Of a DNA stretch of 5,414 nt, positions 1 to 5,414 are shown one piece after another. The DNA is from Clostridiaceae bacterium (lineage in GTDB: Bacteria > Bacillota > Clostridia > Saccharofermentanales > UBA5734), in contig JAAYKS010000264.1 in the NCBI GenBank assembly GCA_012522285.1, forward strand, positions 1 through 5,414, written 5' to 3'. Position 1 is the stretch's first letter; every line of letters begins with the position of its first letter. The position numbers were made by a program, and so were the translations under genes. The notes under the pieces are model-generated. The model did no database searches. It had not been told where the DNA came from and saw nothing but the letters and a program-made list of their open reading frames with translations.

Positions 1-96
1 CGACACCGCGAACGCGAGACATCGAGGCATGCAACACCGGTCCGTACAGGGCGGGATATTCATGCTGATGTATAAAGACAGCCACAGAAAGAAAGG
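1..96. other. Leader region upstream of the arabinofuranosidase gene
   Basis: No gene can be assigned here. All three plus-strand frames are open from the window edge, ending at TGA 66-68, TAA 73-75 and TGA 122-124. Any of them could be the tail of an upstream gene, but none gives a recognisable protein end. A TATAAA at 71-76 could be a -10 box, but there is no TTGACA-like -35 at the right distance (48-53 reads AGGGCG), so a promoter is only a weak possibility. The gene-proximal end is purine-rich (84-99) and holds the ribosome binding site of the next gene. Confidence 0.3.
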
Positions 97-99
97 ATG
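93..99 (+). promoter_or_regulatory. Ribosome binding site that favours the ATG at 109
   Basis: AAGGATG at 93-99 resembles the AAGGAGG core and lies 9 bases before the ATG at 109, a normal spacing. It overlaps the alternative in-frame ATG at 97, which would have almost no spacing from this site. This is the reason for preferring 109 as the start. Confidence 0.55.
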
Positions 100-108
100 G
101 AAAGACAC

Positions 109-1644
109 ATGGCAAATCGATTGACGATTGACCGAACACGGGAGAAGGCGCAAATCAGCCGCCACATTTACGGTCATTTTGCGGAGCACCTGGGACGCTG
201 CGTATATGAGGGGATCTGGGTTGGTGAGGATTCGCCCATTCCCAACACCCGCGGCATCCGGAACGATGTCGTGGCCGCTCTCCGCGCTATCAAGGTCCCG
301 CTGGTCCGCTGGCCGGGCGGGTGCTTTGCGGACGAGTACCATTGGATGGACGGCATCGGTCATCGCGAGAACCGCAAAGAAATGATCAACACCCACTGGG
401 GAAACCTCGTGGAGAACAATCACTTCGGCACGCACGAGTTCTTTGACTTCTGCGAACAGGTCGGATGCGAACCCTATGTGGCCGGCAATCTGGGCAGCGG
501 CACGCTCCAGGAAATGTCGGAATGGGTCGAGTACATGAACTTTGACGGCAAGTCCCCGATGACCCAGATGCGGGCGGCCAACGGACGGGAAGAACCCTGG
601 CGTCTCCGGTACTTCGGCATCGGCAATGAAAACTGGGGCTGCGGCGGCAAAATGCGGGCGGAGTATTACGCGGATGAGTACATGCGCTACGCGACCTACT
701 GCCGGGATTATCCGAACGCAAAACTGTACCGGATCGCGGCCGGACCGCGCAAAGACAACTACCACTGGACGAAGGTGCTGATGGAGAACGCCGGGATGTA
801 CATGGACGGGCTGGCGCTGCACTATTACACCCGCCTGGAAGACACCTCCATGGTCACCAAACTGCCTGACGGCAATGCCCGGTACGCCCGCAATCCTAAC
901 GTCAAGAGCTATTCCGCGACACAGTTTGAGCGCAAGGAATGGGACATCGTGATGCGGGAGTCCTGGTTCACCGAAGAGCTGATGACCAGGCATTCCGCGA
1001 TCATGGACGCGTACGATCCGGACAAGAAAGTCGCGCTGATCGTTGACGAATGGGGTACCTGGTTTGCGGTTGAGCCGGGCACCAACCCGGGATTCCTCTA
1101 CCAGCAGAACACCCTCCGCGACGCACTGGTCGCCGGGATGCATCTGAACATCTTCAACAATCACGCGGACCGGGTCCGGATGGCCAACATCGCGCAGATG
1201 ATCAATGTGCTGCAGGCGATCGTACTCACCGACGGGGAGAAGATGGTTCTGACGCCCACCTACCACGTATTCGACATGTTCAAGGTGCATCAGGACGCGA
1301 TGCTGCTGGATCACAACCTGCTGTCCGACGGGTTTGAGGTGGACGGAAAGACCATTCCGCAGGTCAACGCTTCGGTCTCCCGCAATGCCGAAGGGAAGAT
1401 CCACATCACACTCTGCAACGTCAATCCCGAAAACGGGGCGGAGGTGGAATGCTTCCTGGACGGTATCGGAGCGGGAAGCAATCTCACGGGCACCGTGTTG
1501 ACGTCCGACCGGATGAACGCACACAACGATTTCGATCGGCCCGAAGACATCAAGCCCGCGGCGTTCACCGGCTATCGTACCGAGAACGGAAAACTGACGG
1601 TGGAGATGCCGTCCAAGTCGGTGGTCTTGCTGACAATCGGCTAA
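109..1644 (+). CDS. abfA: Alpha-L-arabinofuranosidase, GH51 family, intracellular
   Basis: This enzyme hydrolyses terminal non-reducing alpha-L-arabinofuranosyl residues from arabino-oligosaccharides or arabinoxylo-oligosaccharides. There is no signal peptide, so it should act in the cytoplasm on imported oligosaccharides. It has 511 residues from the ATG at 109, a usual length for GH51. Seen in the sequence: an N-terminal HIYGHFAEHLGRCVYEG stretch, RWPGG near residue 67, the acid/base glutamate E174 in GIGNENWG, HYY near 238, and the nucleophile E314 in IVDEWG. This is followed by the family's PGTNPGFLYQQNTLRDA and LTPTYHVFDM segments and a C-terminal beta-sandwich from about residue 400. 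Known GH51 enzymes are retaining (beta/alpha)8 barrels with this glutamate pair. An in-frame ATG at 97 would add four residues, but the ribosome binding site fits 109 better. It is a single plus-strand gene ending at a terminator. I see no sugar transporter or regulator beside it in the window. Substrate preference within GH51 cannot be read from the sequence. Confidence 0.96.
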   Translation: MANRLTIDRTREKAQISRHIYGHFAEHLGRCVYEGIWVGEDSPIPNTRGIRNDVVAALRAIKVPLVRWPGGCFADEYHWMDGIGHRENRKEMINTHWGNLVENNHFGTHEFFDFCEQVGCEPYVAGNLGSGTLQEMSEWVEYMNFDGKSPMTQMRAANGREEPWRLRYFGIGNENWGCGGKMRAEYYADEYMRYATYCRDYPNAKLYRIAAGPRKDNYHWTKVLMENAGMYMDGLALHYYTRLEDTSMVTKLPDGNARYARNPNVKSYSATQFERKEWDIVMRESWFTEELMTRHSAIMDAYDPDKKVALIVDEWGTWFAVEPGTNPGFLYQQNTLRDALVAGMHLNIFNNHADRVRMANIAQMINVLQAIVLTDGEKMVLTPTYHVFDMFKVHQDAMLLDHNLLSDGFEVDGKTIPQVNASVSRNAEGKIHITLCNVNPENGAEVECFLDGIGAGSNLTGTVLTSDRMNAHNDFDRPEDIKPAAFTGYRTENGKLTVEMPSKSVVLLTIG

Positions 1645-1724
1645 AGACACATCCTTTTACGCACTAAGAGGTGCACAGGGAGGTCTATCCCGATACAGTG
1701 ATTTCCACAACAGGAACAGAAACA

Positions 1725-1757
1725 GGCCGCTTCGGATCCAGAGGGTCCAAAGCGGCC
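1725..1757. terminator. Bidirectional intrinsic terminator between convergent genes
   Basis: GGCCGCTT (1725-1732) pairs perfectly with AAGCGGCC (1750-1757). After one C/A mismatch, GGATCC (1734-1739) pairs with GGGTCC (1743-1748) with one G-T wobble, closing on a three-base AGA loop. On the plus strand it is followed by TTTCTGCTT. On the minus strand the same hairpin is followed by TGTTTCTGTT. It lies 80 bases after the arabinofuranosidase stop and about 27 bases after the minus-strand ORF stop, so it can serve both transcripts. The rest of 1645-1784 holds only a weak four-base-pair hairpin. Confidence 0.88.
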
Positions 1758-1784
1758 TTTCTGCTTGTAATCGAGGCTGTGTCA

Positions 1785-2102
1785 TCAGGGCTTTTGTTCC
1801 ACCCGCATATCCATATCGATCCACTCCCGGAATTCCTCCGGCAGGCTGTTGAACCGGACACTTCGGGACCCTGTCTGCACGAGATGCTTTTCGATGTCGT
1901 TCCACATCCGCACATGTACCGCGCCCCGGTGCTTGTAACAGGGGTCCGGGTCGTTGAAAAATTCGATGCTTTTTTGCAGAATCGCTTTCTCCCGCAAAGG
2001 AAGGCCATAGATCCTGCCCTCGTAAAGCACGGAACCGTCGTCATCCGTCAGTGAAACAGACGACGATCCGACTCCGATGTTTCTCCGGTCCGGTTCTTCC
2101 AT
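1785..2102 (-). CDS. Small uncharacterised protein encoded directly downstream of putP
   Basis: I do not recognise this 105-residue protein. It appears soluble: it has no signal peptide or hydrophobic segment, and it is rich in charged residues (Asp, Glu, Arg, Lys). Residues 15-32 (SVSLTDDDGSVLYEGRIYGL) look like a beta hairpin. Residues 36-50 (LREKAILQKSIEFFN) look like an amphipathic helix. DPDPCYKHRG (51-60) has the only cysteine, and a further helix (LPEEFREWIDMDMRV) lies near the C-terminus. The codon pattern matches the neighbours, whereas competing frames over the same bases give Ser/Arg/Pro/Cys-rich shadow products. The start is 12 bases after the putP stop. A GGAGGAG motif lies inside the end of putP but 15 bases from the ATG, longer than usual, so translation may be coupled to putP. 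The ORF ends just before the shared terminator. It is probably real; its function is unknown. Confidence 0.75.
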   Translation of the reverse strand: MEEPDRRNIGVGSSSVSLTDDDGSVLYEGRIYGLPLREKAILQKSIEFFNDPDPCYKHRGAVHVRMWNDIEKHLVQTGSRSVRFNSLPEEFREWIDMDMRVEQKP

Positions 2103-2114
2103 AGACTTGTCCGT

Positions 2115-3707
2115 TTACTCCTCCAGGGTGGCGACTGACTCGAATTCAGCCACGATCTCATCCGATGGCGGTGCTGTCAGCAAGCTGACCACCACAATGG
2201 CCGCACAGGACAGGAGGAAAGCGGGAAGGAGCTCATACACCGCAAACGCGCCTCCGATTTTACTGATGGCTGCTTTCCAGAGCACAACGACCCCGCCACC
2301 GGCGACCATGCCGGCGATCGCGCCGGGCAGATTCATCCGTTTCCAGAAAAGGGAGAACAGGATCAGCGGACCAAATGCCGCTCCGAAGCCCGCCCACGCA
2401 TAGGACACTACACGGAAAATGGAATCGTCACCTGCCAGCGCGACATACATGCCAAACCCGGTGACGGCAGCCAGTGTGAATCGGGCGATCCACATGATCT
2501 GCTTGTCATTCGCCTTTTTCCAAAACAGTTCACCAAACAGGTTGCGTGCGACCGCTGAAGACGCGATCAGCATATAGGAGTCGGAAGAACTCATCGAGGC
2601 CGCCAGAATCCCGGCGAGGATCAGGCCGGCGATCAAGGGCGGGAAGAAGGAGACCGCCATGTGGATGAACACGGTCTCGGCTTCGCTGGCGGTCGTGAGC
2701 AGACCGGGCAGGAGCGCACGCCCGACCATACCGATCGAGACCGCGGTCGCCAGTGACAGAACGCACCAAACGATTGCGATTCTGCGGGACTTGTGAAGCT
2801 GCGAAGGCTTGCGGATCGCCATGAAGCGCAGCAGTACCTGCGGCATGCCAAAATACCCCAGTCCCCATGCAAGGCAGGAGACGATGTTGAGGAAGGAGTA
2901 GGAAGCACCCGCTCCAAATACCCCTTTGCCGCCGACCACCGCCTGTACGTTTCCAGCGGCGGAAGAAACCGCGTTTCCTACCGCGTCGACCGGTGTGGCG
3001 ATCCCGAACAGGTCTGCAAAACGGGGAATTTCCCGAAACTGCCCCAATACGGTTGACAAGCCGCCTGCCTGGACGACTCCGATGACCACCACGAGCGACA
3101 GCGCGACGATCATCAGCAGTGCCTGGAAGAAATCGGTCATACTCTCAGCGAGGAATCCGCCCAACAATGTATAAGCCAACACGAATATCCCGCCGAGCAC
3201 CACCATCGTAATGTAGAGGTCCTGGGATCCGAAGACAAAGCTGAACAGTTTTCCGAAGGTCACAAACTGACTGCCGACATAGATTGAAAAGAACACGAGG
3301 ATGATCACCGAAGCGATCGTCATCAGAATTCTGCGGCTGTCTTTGAACCGGTTACTGAAGAAATCGGGCAGTGTGATCGCATTGCCTGCAATCTGGGAGT
3401 ACTTGCGCAGTCGGACCGCTACGAGCCGCCAGTTCAAGTAGGTGCCGATCGCCAGTCCGATCGCGGTCCAGACAGCTTCACCGGCACCGGTGAAATAGGC
3501 GACCCCCGGGAGTCCCATCAGGAGCCATCCGCTCATGTCCGACGCTTCGGCACTCAATGCGGCAACCCAGGGACCCAGTCCTCGGTCCCCAAGAAAGTAT
3601 GCTTCGGAACCTTTGTTGCTCTTTTTGGCGTACCAGATGCCGATGCCGATCGCAAACAGCAAGTACGCGGCGATTCCCACAAGAATCTGAACCTGTTGTG
3701 AAGTCAT
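2115..3707 (-). CDS. putP: Sodium/proline symporter PutP, SSS family
   Basis: This inner-membrane secondary transporter would take up L-proline with Na+ for nutrition or osmoprotection. The 530 residues show about 13 hydrophobic segments, and the N-terminus matches PutP closely (YFLGDRGLGPWVAALSAEAS, then SDMSGWLLMGLPG). By comparison with the E. coli protein as I recall it, D57 corresponds to the Na+-site D55 and S373/S374 to S340/T341. Y143, W281, Y285 and P289 correspond to the proline-site residues Y140, W244, Y248 and P252. VSYAWAGFGAAFGP near 434-447 is also typical. A net insertion of about 34 residues, mostly Ala/Gly/Val/Ser, lies between Y143 and W281, roughly at 235-268 and probably in a loop facing outside. 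The start has a good site, GAGGAG, 10 bases before the ATG, and a promoter just upstream. It is followed 12 bases later by a small ORF. Proline is the best substrate call because the binding residues are kept. Confidence 0.95.
   Translation of the reverse strand: MTSQQVQILVGIAAYLLFAIGIGIWYAKKSNKGSEAYFLGDRGLGPWVAALSAEASDMSGWLLMGLPGVAYFTGAGEAVWTAIGLAIGTYLNWRLVAVRLRKYSQIAGNAITLPDFFSNRFKDSRRILMTIASVIILVFFSIYVGSQFVTFGKLFSFVFGSQDLYITMVVLGGIFVLAYTLLGGFLAESMTDFFQALLMIVALSLVVVIGVVQAGGLSTVLGQFREIPRFADLFGIATPVDAVGNAVSSAAGNVQAVVGGKGVFGAGASYSFLNIVSCLAWGLGYFGMPQVLLRFMAIRKPSQLHKSRRIAIVWCVLSLATAVSIGMVGRALLPGLLTTASEAETVFIHMAVSFFPPLIAGLILAGILAASMSSSDSYMLIASSAVARNLFGELFWKKANDKQIMWIARFTLAAVTGFGMYVALAGDDSIFRVVSYAWAGFGAAFGPLILFSLFWKRMNLPGAIAGMVAGGGVVVLWKAAISKIGGAFAVYELLPAFLLSCAAIVVVSLLTAPPSDEIVAEFESVATLEE
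2118..2124 (-). promoter_or_regulatory. GGAGGAG motif at the end of putP, possible ribosome binding site for the small ORF
   Basis: The last Glu-Glu codons of putP, read on the minus strand, form GGAGGAG directly before the TAA stop. It is the only Shine-Dalgarno-like element before the ATG at 2102, but a 15-base spacing is long. Either initiation is coupled to termination of putP, or the site is fortuitous. Confidence 0.35.
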
Positions 3708-3713
3708 GGACAG

Positions 3714-3723
3714 CTCGCTCCTC
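3714..3723 (-). promoter_or_regulatory. Ribosome binding site of putP
   Basis: AGAGGAG read on the minus strand lies about 10 bases before the ATG at 3707. It is a good match to the AGGAGG core and supports this start over later methionines in the frame. Confidence 0.6.
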
Positions 3724-3742
3724 TTCTTTTAGCGTTCTGTCC

Positions 3743-3772
3743 ATTTTAGGCGAATGTTGTATAAACATTCAA
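3743..3772 (-). promoter_or_regulatory. Putative sigma-A type promoter of putP
   Basis: On the minus strand, TTGAAT (3772-3767) and TAAAAT (3748-3743) are separated by 18 bases. They match the -35 consensus at four of six positions and the -10 consensus at five of six. Transcription would begin near 3736, giving an untranslated leader of about 29 bases that contains the putP ribosome binding site. The -35 box overlaps the last codons of the upstream gene. The call is from pattern only. Confidence 0.6.
3752..3770 (-). promoter_or_regulatory. Perfect inverted repeat in the putP promoter, probable operator
   Basis: GAATGTT (3770-3764) and AACATTC (3758-3752) are perfect reverse complements around a five-base TATAC centre. 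The 19-base palindrome sits in the spacer between the -35 and -10 boxes and overlaps the -35 box by four bases. This is the classic position for a dimeric repressor. It is not a good terminator: the stem is AT-rich and no T-run follows. The cognate regulator is not identifiable in the window. I see no second full copy of the motif in the other gaps. Confidence 0.55.
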
Positions 3773-5352
3773 CCTATACGAGTAATGTTTCTCAGTTCTT
3801 CCAGTCGGGAGGCCAATTGTTTTTCCGCCCGGATGCGGCTCAGATTGGTTTCTTGCCATGTATGATCGGGATCGGGTTCGATCAACTCCTTGTATCGATC
3901 GATCAGTTGGACGGCGACTTCCCTCCGAATGTCGGGATCCGCGGAATCGGTCAGCTCGAACAATGCCGGCACCGCGTCGGAAGACAACTCGTCGAGATAG
4001 GTCAGGTCGATCCGGCCAATTTCGGTATGACGGTGGATGTTGGTTCTCGCAATCCAGGCGTCCGGATTCAGATGGTTGAGCAGCATCAGCGACACCACCG
4101 CGGCGATCGCGCATGCTTTAAAGAAAGGGAAACCCTTTCGGAATTCTTTGACGACCACGGCCGCAAAAAACACCAGCATCAACAACATGAAGGCTGTGAC
4201 AAAAAAGCGCAGACGGGAGAGGCCGTATGCCTGGATGTACATCCTCATGCGGAACATCGCGGATCCCCACTGTATCAGCGAAAAGAAGACCAGCAGCAGC
4301 GATGCGATCCGGACAATGCGGCCGGAGGATCCGTTCCGGTCGGTCAACTTGACCGCGAGAACAGCCAGTCCGAGGTTGACGACGCTGACGGCCGACAGTT
4401 CAAAAAAGCCGTTGCGCGCATACTCTGCATAGGTCATGTGGCCCGGCAGCCGTGCGGAAAAGGCCCCGGTGAGATAGGTCAGCTGTACCAGCGCAAACAC
4501 CAGATACAAAGCGTTGACGCAGAACAGAAAAGTCGCGAGCACGGTTTTGTCCGCCTGATATCCGGACGGATTCTGTTCGGTGGACGGTGCGATCAGCGGA
4601 GGACGGTTGCGTCCGCTGTAAAGAAAGGAAAAGACAAAGGGCAGAAGTAGCAGAGAGACGAGCAACCGGACCGGGACGTCCCGTGTGAAAAAGCCGGACA
4701 GCCAATCCCGGAACGCACCAAACAGTTGGGCAAACACGGGATCGGCGGAGGTGAGCAATGCACCTGAGACCAGAAGAACCGGAACGGCGAGTACCAGCCC
4801 GAGCAGGATTTTCGCGAACGTAGTGGGCCCGTTGCGACGCGAGATGTCTGCTTCCTCCACATGCCTGCGCGCGAACAATCCAGCCACAGTGCGTCCGAAG
4901 CCGCCGAGTCCGTCAAAGGGGCGGACAATGACCGACAACGCGGCTTCCGTCCAGAATCCGGGACGGTCCCAGTCGTGCCGGAAGACGCGGGCGGCAAACA
5001 GGTACTGTATCACCAGCAGTCCCATGATCACCGGAAATCCCACCAGTTTGAGGATGAAGTTGTCGTACAGGAAGTAACAAAACGAAAGATCGAGAATCGC
5101 CACGATCACAAAGGCCATCAGCGGCAGTCCAGGTCGAATGCCCATATCCGCATGCTCCTGTCCCACGGACCTCCCCAACGCGGACAACCGGGGGCGGGGG
5201 AGCCACAGCCAGGAGCAAAACGAACCTTCAGCCACCAGAACCGTCAGGAGAAAGCCAAGTCCCGTTCCTCCTTGGAAAAACAAGAATACGATGGCCAGGC
5301 AGAGTGAAAAGGTCGCTCCCAGCAGCAGCACGGACACGGTTTTTGAATGCAT
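3769..5352 (-). CDS. DUF4173-like polytopic membrane protein of unknown function
   Basis: This is a 527-residue membrane protein. Hydrophobic segments lie near residues 5-26, 31-50, 77-95, 99-120, 180-200, 227-245, 270-294, 317-336, 348-366, 382-402 and 409-426, so about 11 spans. A polar tail of about 100 residues follows (427-527). Features I associate with DUF4173 proteins are the TYAEYARNGFFELSAVS block (307-323), AYGLSRLRFFV (375-385) and NPDAWIARTNI (429-439), after which comes RIDLTYLDELSSDAVPAL. The polar tail is helical and charged, possibly a short repeat-like or binding domain, and should lie on one face of the membrane. No catalytic motif is visible and the family has no established function that I can name. 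The ATG at 5352 follows AGGAGG by 9 bases, supporting the start. The gene ends 61 bases before putP, which has its own promoter, so the two need not be co-regulated. Confidence 0.88.
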   Translation of the reverse strand: MHSKTVSVLLLGATFSLCLAIVFLFFQGGTGLGFLLTVLVAEGSFCSWLWLPRPRLSALGRSVGQEHADMGIRPGLPLMAFVIVAILDLSFCYFLYDNFILKLVGFPVIMGLLVIQYLFAARVFRHDWDRPGFWTEAALSVIVRPFDGLGGFGRTVAGLFARRHVEEADISRRNGPTTFAKILLGLVLAVPVLLVSGALLTSADPVFAQLFGAFRDWLSGFFTRDVPVRLLVSLLLLPFVFSFLYSGRNRPPLIAPSTEQNPSGYQADKTVLATFLFCVNALYLVFALVQLTYLTGAFSARLPGHMTYAEYARNGFFELSAVSVVNLGLAVLAVKLTDRNGSSGRIVRIASLLLVFFSLIQWGSAMFRMRMYIQAYGLSRLRFFVTAFMLLMLVFFAAVVVKEFRKGFPFFKACAIAAVVSLMLLNHLNPDAWIARTNIHRHTEIGRIDLTYLDELSSDAVPALFELTDSADPDIRREVAVQLIDRYKELIEPDPDHTWQETNLSRIRAEKQLASRLEELRNITRIG

Positions 5353-5356
5353 AACC

Positions 5357-5414
5357 TCAATCCTCCTCGTCTCTATGGAACAGTTTAATTAGCTTATTCG
5401 GAATCCTGCGGGAC
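5357..5414 (-). CDS. Possible C-terminal end of an upstream gene (partial)
   Basis: On the minus strand one frame is open from the window edge for 18 codons and ends at TGA 5359-5357, four bases before the ATG of the DUF4173-like gene. The peptide would end IPNKLIKLFHRDEED, a charged tail of the kind common at protein C-termini. Spacing and overlap with the ribosome binding site fit an operon junction. The other two frames close earlier, at 5394 and near 5391. The stretch is too short to identify a family, and the AT-rich part (5377-5397) could instead be promoter DNA, so this is a tentative call. Confidence 0.4.
   Translation of the reverse strand, partial: SRRIPNKLIKLFHRDEED
5362..5367 (-). 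promoter_or_regulatory. Ribosome binding site of the DUF4173-like gene
   Basis: AGGAGG on the minus strand lies 9 bases before the ATG at 5352. It coincides with the Asp/Glu codons that would end a possible upstream gene, as expected where two genes nearly abut. Confidence 0.75.

Noticed and set aside
71..76. TATAAA as the -10 box of an arabinofuranosidase promoter
   Set aside because: There is no -35-like hexamer 16-18 bases upstream and no extended -10 TG in the right register, so it was not called as a promoter.
97..108. Upstream in-frame ATG for the arabinofuranosidase
   Set aside because: It lies inside the AAGGATG ribosome binding site and leaves no usable spacing. The four added residues are not a feature of the family. 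It cannot be fully excluded.
1661..1674. GCAC-N6-GTGC hairpin just after the arabinofuranosidase stop
   Set aside because: The stem is only four base pairs with no T-tract, and is expected by chance. The strong hairpin downstream explains termination.
1671..2054. Alternative frames over the small ORF (plus strand 1671-2054, minus strand 1685-2044)
   Set aside because: Both run through the terminator hairpin. The minus-strand alternative is Ser/Thr/Cys/Arg-rich and lacks a start signal linked to putP. The 105-residue frame has better codon usage and placement.
3754..4650. A 298-codon open frame on the plus strand, antisense to the DUF4173-like gene
   Set aside because: Its product is rich in Gln, His, Arg and Asp with no recognisable domain and no plausible ribosome binding site. 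The opposite strand encodes a convincing membrane protein over its full length. It is a by-product of GC-rich codon bias.
5353..5414. A promoter for the DUF4173-like gene in the AT-rich stretch TAAGCTAATTAAAC
   Set aside because: The best -10-like hexamer (TAAACT) matches only four of six positions, and no -35 lies at the right distance inside the window.

Overview
The window is a chromosomal segment, by eye moderately GC-rich, probably from a Bacillota (Clostridia-like) bacterium. This assignment is inferred from purine-rich AGGAGG-type ribosome binding sites, a cytoplasmic Firmicutes-style GH51 arabinofuranosidase, a PutP-type symporter and a DUF4173-like membrane protein. Nothing here fixes the genus. 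I see no tRNA, rRNA, CRISPR array, insertion sequence, transposase or attachment site, and base composition looks even throughout.

Layout. On the plus strand, bases 1-96 are a short leader. It is followed by one gene (109-1644) for an intracellular GH51 alpha-L-arabinofuranosidase with both catalytic glutamates in place. A strong hairpin at 1725-1757, with T-rich flanks on both sides, separates it from a convergent block on the minus strand. Read in its own direction, that block holds the last codons of a possible gene (5414-5357), a polytopic DUF4173-like membrane protein (5352-3769), a 61-base gap with a good promoter and a perfect inverted repeat, putP for a sodium/proline symporter (3707-2115), and a small uncharacterised ORF (2102-1785) that ends near the shared terminator.

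How the genes work together. The arabinofuranosidase would release L-arabinose from imported arabino-oligosaccharides and is functionally independent of the minus-strand block. putP and the 105-residue ORF are 12 bases apart and share one terminator, so they are very likely one transcript. The promoter in front of putP carries a GAATGTT-N5-AACATTC palindrome in its spacer, which is where a repressor would block RNA polymerase. putP is therefore probably regulated separately from the DUF4173 gene.

The window looks mostly like ordinary core or accessory metabolism. I did not find a convincing undescribed multi-gene system. The points most worth a second look are the putP operator-like palindrome, the unrecognised small protein downstream of putP, and an insertion of about 34 residues in PutP.
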